Part shown: piece by piece, positions 1 to 8,821 of the stretch | Layout of the letters: each line of letters begins with the position of its first letter | Numbering within the stretch: position 1 is the stretch's first letter | NCBI RefSeq assembly: GCF_001028665.1 | Contig: NZ_CP011503.1 | Span: forward strand, 806,001 to 870,000 | Direction: 5' to 3' | Length of the DNA: 64,000 nucleotides | Source: Burkholderia pyrrocinia | GTDB lineage: Bacteria > Pseudomonadota > Gammaproteobacteria > Burkholderiales > Burkholderiaceae | Position numbers and translations under genes: made by a program | Notes under the pieces: generated by a model | Told to the model about the DNA's origin: nothing | Seen by the model: only the letters and a program-made list of their open reading frames with translations | Databases searched by the model: none

Positions 1-885
1 CAGGTCGAGCGTCGACGAGCTGCGGCTGTACGGATAACAGTCGCAGCCGACCGGCTGGTAGCGGCGCGCGCCTTCGAGCGACGCGAGCACCTCGGTGCTG
101 CGCCCCCAGTTCGACGGCCCCGCACACTTCAGGTGCGAGATCACGACCGGCACCTGGGCATGGCGGCCGACGCGATACGCCTCGTCCATCGCGTCGAGGA
201 TCGCGTCGAACTCGGTGCGCATGTGCGTCGTGTACAGCGCGCCCGCGTTCGCGAGCGGCTCGGCGAGCGCCATCACTTCCTCGGCCGGCGCCGCGAACGC
301 GGAGCCGTACGCGAGGCCCGACGACAAGCCGAGCGCGCCGTTCGCGAGCGCCTCCTCGAGCTGCGCGCGCATCGCGGCGATCTCGCCGTCGGTCGCCGCG
401 CGGTCGAGGCGGTCCATCTGGTTGTTGCGCAGCGCCGTGTGACCGACGAGCGCCGCAACGTTCACGGCCGGACGCGCATCGTTCACGGCTGCAACGTAGG
501 CGGCGAAGGTCGGGTACTGGAACGCGCCGCGCTCGCCGAGCAGGTTCATCGGGTCGGGCGGATCGCCCGCGAGCGTCACCGGCGACGCGCTGATCCCGCA
601 GTTGCCGACGATCACGGTCGTCACGCCCTGCGAGATCTTCGGCAGCATCTGCGGCGCGCGGATCACGTGCGTGTCGTCGTGCGTGTGCACGTCGACGAAG
701 CCCGGCGCGAGCGCGCGGCCGTTCGCATCGACGACGGTCTCGGCGAGCCAGTTCGACAGGTTGCCGATCGCCGCGATCACGCCGTTGCGGATCGCGACGT
801 CGCGCGTGACGGGCGGTGCGCCGGTGCCGTCGTACAACTGCGCGCCGACGATCAGCGTATCGGCGGCTTCGGGATGCGAGTGCAT
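1..885 (-). CDS. N-acyl-D-amino-acid deacylase (D-aminoacylase), C-terminal part outside window
   Basis: Zinc amidohydrolase that removes the N-acyl group from N-acyl-D-amino acids. The first 295 codons are in the window and the frame runs off the left edge, so perhaps the last 190 residues are missing. Visible are the amidohydrolase N-terminus (LIVGAQLYDGTG), the metal motif DVHTHDD, a VGNCGIS segment and the GALGLSSGLAYG, TTHMRTE and ISHLKCAG motifs of the family. The start is ATG with AGGAG about 8 bases upstream. It begins 2 bases after the stop of the RpiR regulator, so the two are almost certainly cotranscribed. The family assignment is secure; the acyl-amino-acid substrate is inferred. 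Confidence 0.9.
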   Translation of the reverse strand, partial: MHSHPEAADTLIVGAQLYDGTGAPPVTRDVAIRNGVIAAIGNLSNWLAETVVDANGRALAPGFVDVHTHDDTHVIRAPQMLPKISQGVTTVIVGNCGISASPVTLAGDPPDPMNLLGERGAFQYPTFAAYVAAVNDARPAVNVAALVGHTALRNNQMDRLDRAATDGEIAAMRAQLEEALANGALGLSSGLAYGSAFAAPAEEVMALAEPLANAGALYTTHMRTEFDAILDAMDEAYRVGRHAQVPVVISHLKCAGPSNWGRSTEVLASLEGARRYQPVGCDCYPYSRSSSTLDL

Positions 886-887
886 GG

Positions 888-1826
888 TCAGTCTCCTACC
901 GGTTGACGGTCTCCGCCGCCGCGATGCGCATCGAGCGCATGCTTGATGCGGCGCAGCGATTCTCGGCCCGCATCGCCGAGCCGCAGCGCGACTCCGGTGA
1001 CGAGCACGTCGATCGCCATCATCATCGCGTAGCGCGACGTCGACGGCTTGTAAATGAAATCGGTTTCGAACGCGACGACCGGGATCAGGTGGTCGGCGAG
1101 CTTCGCGAGCGGCGAAGCCGGTGCGGTGATCGCGATCAGCTTCGCGCCGTAGCGCTTCGCGAGCCGGCAGCTGTCGAGCAGCTCGGGCACGCGCCCGCTC
1201 ACCGACAACGCGACGACGACCGCGTCGCGCGACAGCGTCGCGGACACCATCCGCTGCAGCAGGCTGTCCTGGTAGCTCGCGACCGGCCGGCCGAAGCGCA
1301 CGAGCCGGAAGCGCAGTTCGTCGGCGAGCGCGGTCGAGCCGCCGCCCTGCCCGTACACGTAGATCATCTTCGCGCCGGCGAGCAGGTCGGCCGCCGCGTC
1401 GAACGACGTGTTGCCCAGCAGCTGGTGGTTGTGCGCGAGCGCCACGCGGATCTCGTCGTAGACGACCGACGCGGGGCTCGCGTCGGCGGCCGGCGCACCG
1501 TCGGACGGCACCAGAAAGCGCTGGCCGACGGCCGCCGCCTGCGCGACGAGCACCTTCAGCTCGCGCACGTCGCGGCAACCGACGGCCTTCGCGAAACGCG
1601 TGACCGTCGCGACGCTGACCTCCGCGTCGCGCGCGAGCGCGCCGATGCTCGCATGCGCGGCGCGCGCGAGATCGGCGAGGATGAACGCGGCGACCTTGCG
1701 CTCGGCATCGCGCAGCTCGGGCGCGCATTCGGCGATCCGCGCGACGATGTCGAGGACCGGCGGGGCGGCCGGAGCCGAATGGGGCTCGGCCGCGAGCGGA
1801 GCGGACGGGGTGACGGGCGTATTCAT
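888..1826 (-). CDS. MurR/RpiR family transcriptional regulator
   Basis: 312-residue regulator. An N-terminal HTH_6 domain (about residues 30-105, with IGALARDAEVSVATVTRFAK as the helix-turn-helix) is followed by a SIS sugar-isomerase-like domain (about residues 135-270, with YGQGGGSTALADE and VVALSVSGRVPELL). SIS domains in this family usually bind phosphorylated sugars, but here the neighbours handle D-amino acids. It is followed directly by the D-aminoacylase and is divergent from the deaminase; an inverted repeat in the shared promoter region is the obvious operator candidate. ATG start without a clear Shine-Dalgarno. Whether it activates or represses cannot be read from the sequence. Confidence 0.9.
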   Translation of the reverse strand: MNTPVTPSAPLAAEPHSAPAAPPVLDIVARIAECAPELRDAERKVAAFILADLARAAHASIGALARDAEVSVATVTRFAKAVGCRDVRELKVLVAQAAAVGQRFLVPSDGAPAADASPASVVYDEIRVALAHNHQLLGNTSFDAAADLLAGAKMIYVYGQGGGSTALADELRFRLVRFGRPVASYQDSLLQRMVSATLSRDAVVVALSVSGRVPELLDSCRLAKRYGAKLIAITAPASPLAKLADHLIPVVAFETDFIYKPSTSRYAMMMAIDVLVTGVALRLGDAGRESLRRIKHALDAHRGGGDRQPVGD

Positions 1827-1850
1827 CTGCGGAAAAGGATGCGAAGCTTT

Positions 1851-1867
1851 ATGTTACTAAATAACAT
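1851..1867. promoter_or_regulatory. Candidate RpiR operator (perfect inverted repeat)
   Basis: ATGTTA-ctaaa-TAACAT: 6-base perfect arms with a 5-base spacer in an AT-rich island between the divergent rpiR and deaminase genes. It lies 25 bases upstream of the rpiR start and about 80 upstream of the deaminase start. Symmetry and spacing resemble operators of RpiR-family regulators such as HexR. Its role as an operator is inferred. Confidence 0.5.
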
Positions 1868-1945
1868 CACCGCGCCGATGCTACTTTCTGTACCATCGCC
1901 ATGTCAACTTCAGTGCAATGCATAGTGATGATGGAGCGGGATGAC

Positions 1946-3226
1946 ATGAAAGTTACAAACTATCAGGAAGCGACGATCGATCCTTTTGGCAAGGGCCTCG
2001 GCAACCTGCCGAGCGCCAGCGTGCCGCTCGGCGACGCGGGCCGGCTCGAGTGGAACCTGCTCGCGGAAGACGTCAGCCTGCCGGCTGCCGTGCTTTACGA
2101 GGACCGCATCGAACACAACCTGAACTGGATGCAGGCGTTCGTCCAGCAGTATGGCGTCAAGTTCGCGCCGCACGGCAAGACGACGATGGCGCCGCAACTG
2201 TTCCGCCGCCAGCTCGACGCCGGCGCATGGGGCATCACGCTCGCGACCGCGCACCAGACGCAGGCCGCGTATCACGGCGGCGTGCGGCGCGTGCTGCTCG
2301 CGAACCAGCTCGTCGGCCGCCAGAACATGACGATCATCGCCGGGCTGCTGTCCGATCCCGATTTCGAATTCTTCTGTCTCGTCGATTCCGCCGAGAGCGT
2401 CGACCAGCTCGGCCGCTTCTTCGGCGACGCGAAAAAATCGCTGAACGTGCTGCTCGAGCTCGGCGTGCCGGGCGGCCGCGCGGGTGTGCGCGACGCCGCG
2501 CAGCGTGAGGCCGTGCTCGCCGCGCTCGCGCGCTATCCGGACACGCTGAAGCTGGCCGGCATCGAACTCTATGAAGGCGTGCTGAAGGAGGAAGGCGAGA
2601 TCCGCACATTCCTGCAAGGCGCGGTCGCGCTCACGCGCGAGCTGGCCGACGCGGGCCGCTTCGCGCGCACGCCGGCGATCCTGTCCGGCGCCGGTTCGGC
2701 GTGGTACGACGTGGTCGCGGAAGAATTCGCGAAGGCGTCCGACGCGGGCTTCGCGGAAGTCGTGCTGCGCCCGGGCTGCTACCTGACGCACGACGTCGGC
2801 ATCTACAAGAAGGCGCAGACCGACGTGTTCGCGCGCAACCCGATCGCACGCACGATGGGCGAAGGGCTGCTGCCCGCGCTGCAGCTGTGGGCGTACGTGC
2901 AGTCGGTGCCGGAGCAAAATCGCGCGATCGTCGCGCTCGGCAAGCGCGACGCGGCATTCGACGCGGGCCTGCCCGAGCCGGCGCGCCACTTCCGCCCGGG
3001 CCGCGACACCGCGCCGCGCGACGTCGCCGCCACCGAAGGCTGGGCCGTGACCGGGATGATGGACCAGCACGCGTACCTGCAGATCCCGCCGGGCGCCGAC
3101 GTGAAGGTCGGCGACATGGTCGCGTTCGACATCTCGCACCCGTGCCTGACGTTCGACAAGTGGCGCCAGGTGCTCGTGCTCGATCCGCAGTTCCGCGTGA
3201 CGGAAGTGGTCGAAACGTTCTTCTGA
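1946..3226 (+). CDS. D-amino-acid deaminase, DSD1/D-serine dehydratase-like, PLP fold type III
   Basis: 426-residue PLP enzyme with an alanine-racemase-like N-terminal barrel and a C-terminal D-serine dehydratase-like domain. The PLP lysine lies in FAPHGKTTMAP (about residue 77). Near the C-terminus DISHPCLTFD carries the His-x-Cys pair that binds zinc in eukaryote-type D-serine dehydratases, so a deaminating eliminase acting on D-serine or D-threonine is likely. I chose ATG 1946 (MKVTNYQ) because GGAG lies about 9 bases upstream; in-frame starts at 1931 and 1901 are possible. Divergent from the RpiR-D-aminoacylase pair: the deacylase would release free D-amino acids and this enzyme would turn them into keto acid and ammonia. 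Confidence 0.88.
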   Translation: MKVTNYQEATIDPFGKGLGNLPSASVPLGDAGRLEWNLLAEDVSLPAAVLYEDRIEHNLNWMQAFVQQYGVKFAPHGKTTMAPQLFRRQLDAGAWGITLATAHQTQAAYHGGVRRVLLANQLVGRQNMTIIAGLLSDPDFEFFCLVDSAESVDQLGRFFGDAKKSLNVLLELGVPGGRAGVRDAAQREAVLAALARYPDTLKLAGIELYEGVLKEEGEIRTFLQGAVALTRELADAGRFARTPAILSGAGSAWYDVVAEEFAKASDAGFAEVVLRPGCYLTHDVGIYKKAQTDVFARNPIARTMGEGLLPALQLWAYVQSVPEQNRAIVALGKRDAAFDAGLPEPARHFRPGRDTAPRDVAATEGWAVTGMMDQHAYLQIPPGADVKVGDMVAFDISHPCLTFDKWRQVLVLDPQFRVTEVVETFF

Positions 3227-3240
3227 CGCATGCTGCGCGC

Positions 3241-3268
3241 GCCGCCCCCGCCGCTCGCGCGGGGCGGC
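3241..3268 (+). terminator. GC hairpin after deaminase gene
   Basis: Eight-base perfect stem (GCCGCCCC/GGGGCGGC) starting 15 bases after the deaminase stop. No T-run follows, so it is a weak candidate for intrinsic termination and may only stabilise the mRNA end. Confidence 0.3.
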
Positions 3269-3394
3269 CGTCACGCGCGCTTCAATCTGCCGGAGTACAC
3301 TGCGCTTTCGTCCTCGGGGCCCCTCGAGGCCGTTGCGCCCGTGTGCCGCACGCGGCGCGAGCGGGCCCTCAACGCTGCTTCACTGGAGAAAGCC

Positions 3395-3976
3395 ATGGCC
3401 GCGAAGAAGATCCTGTTCCTGACCGGCGATTTCGCCGAAGACTACGAAACGATGGTGCCGTTCCAGGCGCTGCAGGCCGTCGGCCACCACGTCGACGCAG
3501 TCTGCCCGGGCAAGCGCGCGGGCGACAAGATCAAGACCGCGATCCACGATTTCGAAGGCGACCAGACCTACACCGAGAAGCCCGGCCACCAGTTCACGCT
3601 GAACGCGGCGTTCGACGACGTCGACGCATCGCGCTACGACGCGCTCGCGATCGCGGGCGGCCGCGCCCCCGAATACCTGCGACTCGACCCGAAGGTGATT
3701 TCGCTCGTGCGCGAGTTCGCCGCGGCCGGCAAGCCGATCGCCGCGATCTGCCACGCGGCGCAGCTGCTCGCGGCCGCCGACGTGATCCGCGGCAAGCGCA
3801 TCTCGGCCTACCCGGCGTGCGCGCCTGAAGTGAAGCTCGCGGGCGGCGAATACGCGGACATTCCGGTCGATGCGGCCGTGACCGACGCGCCGTTCGTCAC
3901 CGCGCCCGCATGGCCCGCGCATCCGGCATGGCTCGCGCAGTTCCTCGCGCTGCTGGGAACGCGCATCGAGCTGTGA
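3395..3976 (+). CDS. DJ-1/PfpI family protein
   Basis: 193-residue single-domain protein of the DJ-1/PfpI (class I glutamine amidotransferase-like) superfamily. It begins with the [13 protein letters not shown] strand-loop and has the nucleophile elbow [11 protein letters not shown] (Cys about residue 125) and the upstream [12 protein letters not shown] segment. Members are glyoxalase III/deglycase-like enzymes, chaperones or proteases; none can be chosen here. ATG 3395 has GGAG 7 bases upstream, whereas the longer frame from 3230 has atypical codons. It follows the deaminase by 168 bases and may have its own promoter. Confidence 0.88.
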   Translation: MAAKKILFLTGDFAEDYETMVPFQALQAVGHHVDAVCPGKRAGDKIKTAIHDFEGDQTYTEKPGHQFTLNAAFDDVDASRYDALAIAGGRAPEYLRLDPKVISLVREFAAAGKPIAAICHAAQLLAAADVIRGKRISAYPACAPEVKLAGGEYADIPVDAAVTDAPFVTAPAWPAHPAWLAQFLALLGTRIEL

Positions 3977-4093
3977 ACCCCAAGTGAATTGAAATGAGAT
4001 GAGATGAAGCGCCGGCCGGCGGCGGGATGTCGCGCCCGCTTGCCGGCCGCGATCGGTCGCGGGTGAGGCGCACGCGCCTGCCCGCGCCGCGCG

Positions 4094-4540
4094 TCAGCGC
4101 GCGACCGGCGTCGAACCGACGTCCGCGATCCGCGATTCCAGCATCGCCAGCGCGCCCGACAGCGAATTCAGCACGTCGTCCGGCAACTGCGCCATCGTCT
4201 GTTCGAGAAACGCCTTGCGGCGCGGCAGGCATGCGTCGAACGCGGCGCGGCCGTCGTCCGTCAGCGTCACGTTGGTCACGCGGTTGTCGCGTGCATCGGA
4301 TTCGCGCTCGATCCAGCCGAGCGCGTCGAGCGACTTCAACTGGCGCGTGAGCGCGCCCGGATCGATGCGCAGCACTTCGACGAGCTTCTTCTGCGACGAA
4401 TGCCCGCCCATCGTGTGCAACGCGACCATGATGCGCCAGCGCGGCATCGGCTGCCCGACATGCGCTTCGAACGCGGTCATGAACGCGCGATACGTGCGTC
4501 CGAATTGCTGCAAGATCGCGACGCGGTCCTGTTCTTCCAT
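4094..4540 (-). CDS. MarR family transcriptional regulator
   Basis: 148-residue winged-helix regulator. The DNA-binding region runs from about residue 50 to 100 (SSQKKLVEVLRIDPGALTRQ then the wing with ERESDARDNRVTNVTLT), flanked by dimerisation helices. It lies 35 bases downstream of a DHA2 exporter on the same strand, so the two probably form an exporter-regulator operon under autoregulation. A 6-2-6 palindrome in front of the exporter is its likely operator. The start at 4540 (MEEQDRV) removes a GC-biased upstream extension that overlaps the exporter. Confidence 0.9.
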   Translation of the reverse strand: MEEQDRVAILQQFGRTYRAFMTAFEAHVGQPMPRWRIMVALHTMGGHSSQKKLVEVLRIDPGALTRQLKSLDALGWIERESDARDNRVTNVTLTDDGRAAFDACLPRRKAFLEQTMAQLPDDVLNSLSGALAMLESRIADVGSTPVAR

Positions 4541-4575
4541 GCGCTGATTTCGTTTCCGGTGAATCGTTGAATCGT

Positions 4576-6171
4576 TCAATCGGCCGCGACGTGCGGCTCG
4601 ATCTTGTGCCGCAGCGTGATCGGCGGCACGCGGCGGCACTGCCACACCGACACCACGGCGACGACGGCCGCCATCGCGACGCCCAGGTGAATCGCACTGA
4701 CGAGCGATTCACGGGCGGCTTCCAGCAGCAGCGCGCCATTATGCCCGGCACGCGTCAGCTCGGCGACGAGACCGCTTTGCGCTGCGCGGTCGATCAGGAT
4801 CTGCGGATCGGCGAGCTGCGCATGCCACTGCATCGCATGGTCGGCCGACAGCGCATTGCGCACGCCGCCCGAATACATCTGGTTGACGAGCGTGCCCGTC
4901 AGCGCGGTGCCGATCATCCCGCCGACCATCCGCAGCGACTGCAGCAGCGCCGTCGCGATGCCGAGATGCTCGCGGCCGGCCGCCTGCTGCGCGAACACGG
5001 TGAGGTTCGGCAGCACGAAACCGAGACCGATGCCGCCCGCGACCATCAGCGCCATCAGCATCCAGGTCGGCGTCGTGTGCGTCGACACGACGATGCCCGC
5101 GCATGCGATCGCGAACAGCACGAAGCCGACGTGCAGCATCGCGTTCGGATTGCGGATGCGCGTGACGACGCGGCCGTTCATGATGCTGCCGATCGTGATG
5201 AACACGACGAGCGGCGTGATCACGAGCCCTGCTTCCTTCGGCGACATCCCGAAGCCGCCCTGGAACAGCAGCGGCGCGTAGAACAGCAGCGAGAACATCG
5301 AGAAACCGGCGAGGATCGCAAGCACGAACAGCGCCGACAGCGCGCGGTTGCCGAACATGTCGAACGGCAGAATCGGCTGCGCACAGCGCTTCTCCCAGTG
5401 CCACAGGGCAACGCCGGCCCCGACCGCGACGACGAGCAGCAGCGACGCCCAGCTCGCGACGCCGTACTTCGGCAGCCATTCGACGAACAGTTGCAGCGCG
5501 CCGAGCGACAGCGCGATCAGCAGTGCGCCCGGCCAGTCGAGCCGCATCTTGCGATCGTGCTCGACATGGCGCAGGTGCGGCAGGTAGCGCCACACGAACA
5601 GCAGCGACAGCAGGCCGACCGGCAGGTTCACGTAGAACACCGAGCGCCAGCCGAACGACTGGGTCAGCACGCCGCCGAGCGACGGGCCGACCGCGTTCGC
5701 GATGCCGAACGCGGAGCTCATCAGCACCTGCCAGCGCAGCCGCACGACGGAATCGGGAAACAGGTCGGGAATGCACGCGAACGCGGTGCCGACCAGCATC
5801 CCGCCGCCGATCCCCTGCAGCCCGCGCGCGAGCACGAGGGTCAGCATGTCGTTGGCCATCCCGCACAGCACGGACGCGCCGGTAAACACGACGATCGACA
5901 CGATCACGAACGGCTTGCGGCCGTAATAGTCGCCGAGGCGGCCGAAGATCGGCACCGTGATCACGGAACTGAGCAGGTACGAGGTCGCGACCCACGCGTA
6001 CAGGTCGAAGCCCCTCAACTCGGCGACGATGGTCGGCAGCGCGGTGCCGACGACGGTCTGGTCGAGCGCGACGAGCATGGTGACGAACGAGATCCCGATC
6101 ATCGCCAGCAGCGATTCGCGGAACGGCAAGACTTGCCCGCTCGAATGGTGGGCGGCAGTATGGACGGCCAT
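4576..6171 (-). CDS. DHA2-family MFS drug exporter (EmrB/QacA type)
   Basis: 531-residue inner-membrane proton antiporter of the 14-helix DHA2 group. It opens with a short hydrophilic tail, then FVTMLVALDQTVVGTALPTI (the motif around TM1), the GRLGDYYGRKP loop motif and LPVGLLSLLFVWRYLP in the middle. About 14 hydrophobic stretches are present. No periplasmic adaptor (EmrA) lies next to it. ATG 6171 (MAVHTAAHH) is preferred over TTG 6201, which lies inside the putative operator. Expression is probably controlled by the downstream MarR. Substrates are unknown. Confidence 0.9.
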   Translation of the reverse strand: MAVHTAAHHSSGQVLPFRESLLAMIGISFVTMLVALDQTVVGTALPTIVAELRGFDLYAWVATSYLLSSVITVPIFGRLGDYYGRKPFVIVSIVVFTGASVLCGMANDMLTLVLARGLQGIGGGMLVGTAFACIPDLFPDSVVRLRWQVLMSSAFGIANAVGPSLGGVLTQSFGWRSVFYVNLPVGLLSLLFVWRYLPHLRHVEHDRKMRLDWPGALLIALSLGALQLFVEWLPKYGVASWASLLLVVAVGAGVALWHWEKRCAQPILPFDMFGNRALSALFVLAILAGFSMFSLLFYAPLLFQGGFGMSPKEAGLVITPLVVFITIGSIMNGRVVTRIRNPNAMLHVGFVLFAIACAGIVVSTHTTPTWMLMALMVAGGIGLGFVLPNLTVFAQQAAGREHLGIATALLQSLRMVGGMIGTALTGTLVNQMYSGGVRNALSADHAMQWHAQLADPQILIDRAAQSGLVAELTRAGHNGALLLEAARESLVSAIHLGVAMAAVVAVVSVWQCRRVPPITLRHKIEPHVAAD

Positions 6172-6188
6172 TTTTTGTTGATGCAACT

Positions 6189-6202
6189 TTTGACGAGTCA
6201 AA
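6189..6202. promoter_or_regulatory. Candidate MarR operator upstream of the exporter
   Basis: TTTGAC-ga-GTCAAA, a perfect 6-2-6 inverted repeat centred 25 bases upstream of the exporter start, in an AT-rich stretch that should contain the promoter. The MarR gene is the second gene of the same operon, which fits autorepression. Operator function is inferred. Confidence 0.5.
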
Positions 6203-6278
6203 CAATCTCAAAATTCTAGCATGCCGGAGTAATCTAGGCCGGCGACGGTCACCCCGACCCCGGCCGCCAAGGAGAATG

Positions 6279-7121
6279 ATGGAACCGATTTCAATCACCC
6301 CCGCGACAACGCTGTCGCAGGAGGACCGGGACGCGCTGTGGCGCGCGAAGCAGGTGCTGGAAAGCCCGTCGCTGACGATGAAGCTGACGGGCATGCTCGG
6401 CGCGCCGGTCGAGAAGATGATCGCCCGGCTGCCGGATTTCGCGACCGGCAAGATCAACGATGCGACGCAGCTCGCGCTGCGCAAGTGCCTGAACATCGCG
6501 CTGCGCACGCTCGGCAAGCCGCAGACGCCGGACGCCGAGCCCGAGAAACCCAGCAACCTGCTGCACAAGCTCGCGGTCGCGACGACCGGCGCGGCGGGAG
6601 GCGCGTTCGGTTTTCTTGCGCTGCCGGTCGAACTGCCGGTGACGACCACGCTGATCTTCCGCTCGGTGTGCGACATCGCACGCAGCGAGGGTGAGGACCT
6701 GGCATCGGTGGATACGCAGCTGCAATGCCTGGCCGTGCTCGGCATGGGCGGCAACCCGGACAAGCAGGAAGAGGACGCCGATCTCGGCTATTTCGTGCTG
6801 CGCGGCGCGCTCGCGCAGGCGATCTCGAAGGCGTCGTCGGACATCACGACGAAAGGCATCGCCGCGCACAGCTCGGCGGCCGTGTTCAAGCTTGTGCAGA
6901 CGGTGGCATCGCGCTTCTCGGTGCAGGTGACCGAGCAGATGGCCGCGAAGTCGATCCCGGCGATCGGCGCCGTACTCGGCGCGACCGTCAACACGCTGTT
7001 CATCGACCACTTCCAGCAGATGGCGCACGGCCACTTCACCGTGCGCCGCCTCGAGCGCAAGTACGGCTCGGCGGCCGTCAAGGCCGCGTATCAGGCGATC
7101 GACGCCTCGCCGACGCGCTGA
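6279..7121 (+). CDS. EcsC family protein
   Basis: 280-residue protein of the EcsC family (named after a Bacillus gene linked to an ABC exporter; molecular role unknown). It has a leading helical region with LTGMLGAPVEKMI, a Gly/Ala-rich hydrophobic segment around residues 105-130 (GAAGGAFGFLALPVELPVTT) that may be membrane associated, and a conserved C-terminal block with IPAIGAVLGATVN. Two adjacent ATGs (6276 and 6279) follow AAGGAG; 6279 gives the better spacing. Its 3' end overlaps the convergent hydrolase gene by 31 bases. Confidence 0.85.
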   Translation: MEPISITPATTLSQEDRDALWRAKQVLESPSLTMKLTGMLGAPVEKMIARLPDFATGKINDATQLALRKCLNIALRTLGKPQTPDAEPEKPSNLLHKLAVATTGAAGGAFGFLALPVELPVTTTLIFRSVCDIARSEGEDLASVDTQLQCLAVLGMGGNPDKQEEDADLGYFVLRGALAQAISKASSDITTKGIAAHSSAAVFKLVQTVASRFSVQVTEQMAAKSIPAIGAVLGATVNTLFIDHFQQMAHGHFTVRRLERKYGSAAVKAAYQAIDASPTR

Positions 7122-8053
7122 ACCGCACGTTCGACCGCGACGCGGCGCAGGAACGCGGCCGCGCGGTCGAGCGCATCGCGCGCCTCGGGCACCATCGGCG
7201 CGTAAAGCTGCCACACGTGGGGCATGTCCGGCCACACCTCGATCTCCACCGGCACGCCGGCTGCCTTCGCCTTCTCCGCGACGCGGCGCGAATCGTCGAG
7301 CAGCACCTCGGTGCTGCCGACCTGGATGTACAGCGGCGGCAGGCCCGCGAAATCCGCATAGAGCGGCGATGCGTACGGATGCGTCGCCGGCGCGTCGCCG
7401 AGGTACAGCTTCGCGGCCTTCGGCAACGCCGCGCCGGCGAACATCGGATCGGCACCGTCGTTCGTGCGCAGCGTGTCGCCGGTGGCCGCGAGATCGGTCC
7501 ACGGCGAGAACAGGATCGCGCCGGCCGGCAACGGCTCGCCGCGGTCGCGCAGCGCGACGAGCGTCGCGAGCGCGAGGCCGCCGCCCGCCGAATCGCCGCC
7601 GAGCACGATCGACTCGGGCGGCGTGCCGAGCGCCAGCAGTTGCCAGTATGCGGCCAGCGCATCGTCGAGCGCGGCCGGAAAGCGGTTTTCCGGTGCGAGC
7701 CGGTAGTCGAGCGAGAACGAGCGCACGCCTGCGCGCTTCGTCAGGCCGAACACGAGCGGCCGGTGGGTTCTGGTCGAACAGAAGTAATAGCCGCCGCCGT
7801 GGAAATACAGCAGCGTGCGGCCCGGCCCGCGACCCGCGCCCGCGTCGGTGCGTTCGAGCCATTCGCCGCGCAGCGGCGCGTCACCCGCGCCGTAGCACTG
7901 GCGCAGCCGGTAGCCCGACGGCGCGCGGCGCGGCACGACCATCCGCAGGTCGGTAAAGCGCCGTGCGCGGGCCGGATCGAGCACCTCGCGCGTGGTCTCG
8001 GGACGGAACTGCCAGCGCAGCAGCCAGCAGGCGAACTTGCTTTGCCAACTCAT
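7091..8053 (-). CDS. Alpha/beta hydrolase, hormone-sensitive-lipase family
   Basis: 320-residue esterase/lipase of the HSL (family IV) type. The oxyanion-hole motif HGGGYYF lies near residue 80 and the nucleophile elbow GGDSAGGG near residue 150; DPMFAGAALP and DMPHVWQLY carry the remaining triad region. There is no signal peptide, so it is probably cytoplasmic. ATG 8053 (MSWQSKF) has GGAG 8 bases upstream; a GTG at 8062 is also in frame. It overlaps EcsC tail to tail. The natural substrate cannot be inferred. Confidence 0.88.
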   Translation of the reverse strand: MSWQSKFACWLLRWQFRPETTREVLDPARARRFTDLRMVVPRRAPSGYRLRQCYGAGDAPLRGEWLERTDAGAGRGPGRTLLYFHGGGYYFCSTRTHRPLVFGLTKRAGVRSFSLDYRLAPENRFPAALDDALAAYWQLLALGTPPESIVLGGDSAGGGLALATLVALRDRGEPLPAGAILFSPWTDLAATGDTLRTNDGADPMFAGAALPKAAKLYLGDAPATHPYASPLYADFAGLPPLYIQVGSTEVLLDDSRRVAEKAKAAGVPVEIEVWPDMPHVWQLYAPMVPEARDALDRAAAFLRRVAVERAVQRVGEASIA

Positions 8054-8142
8054 CGGACGCACTCCGTAATCGCAGTGTGACGATGGTACGTGCGATCGTT
8101 CCCGCGCCGCTCGAACGGAGCCTCTAGATCAAACGCCGGCGC

Positions 8143-8577
8143 TCAGCTCGCCGGCATCACCTGGCCGCGGATCTCGCCGGACGGGTGCTCCTTCGTGTGG
8201 ACGTTGAAGTACCACTTGCCGCCCATCAGCTCGGTGACCTGCGCGTCGGTGAGCTCCTTCGAGCCCTTGATCGGGCTTGCCAGCTCGTCCTTCGGAATCG
8301 GCACCTGCACGCCCGCGTTCTGGCCGACCGGCGCGGGCCCGTGGAAATGCGCGGCGGTGGCCGGCCCCGTGAGGTGTTCGTAAGTGACCGTCCACTGCAG
8401 CATGTGCGTGGCCGTGTCGTAGGTGGCGTCGACGGCGCCCGAGCCCTTGGTTGCCGTCGGCGGCACTTCGCTCGACGGCTGCAGATTGGCGGACAGGCGC
8501 ACCGTTTCGGCGGCGGCGCTGCCGGCGGCCAGCACACCCGCGAGTAACGCGACCCGGAGCAAACGCAGCTTAAGCAT
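8143..8577 (-). CDS. CHRD domain protein, exported
   Basis: 144-residue periplasmic protein: signal peptide MLKLRLLRVALLAGVLAAG ending at AAAE, then a single CHRD domain with SSEVPPTATKGSG, AAHFHGPAPVGQNAG and HTKEHPSGEIRGQV. CHRD domains were first described in chordin; bacterial versions are exported and of unknown function, and the conserved His residues could bind metal. ATG with AAGGAGA upstream. It lies 89 bases upstream of the hydrolase on the same strand, so cotranscription is possible but not shown. Confidence 0.9.
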   Translation of the reverse strand: MLKLRLLRVALLAGVLAAGSAAAETVRLSANLQPSSEVPPTATKGSGAVDATYDTATHMLQWTVTYEHLTGPATAAHFHGPAPVGQNAGVQVPIPKDELASPIKGSKELTDAQVTELMGGKWYFNVHTKEHPSGEIRGQVMPAS

Positions 8578-8821
8578 GGACTCTCCTTGTACGACGTGGT
8601 ACGCCGCCCAAACGGGGACGCTACACGTGATGGTAGTCGATCGCCGCCGATCCGGCAGCCCGCCGAACGGCCATGCAGCGAATCGCCGCACCGCCCGCCG
8701 GTGCGCCGCGCATGGCCGGCCATCTCGCGCGACGCACATCGCGCCAATCTGCTTCAGGCTGGAACGGACCTTTGCAGCCTGACGGCTGAATCCGCGCGCG
8801 GCCTTTCGCTACACTTCGTCT

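Noticed and set aside
4567..6219. 550-codon frame on the plus strand opposite the DHA2 exporter
   Set aside because: Low-complexity Arg/His/Asp-rich translation, the shadow of a GC-rich gene. The opposite strand encodes a complete MFS protein.
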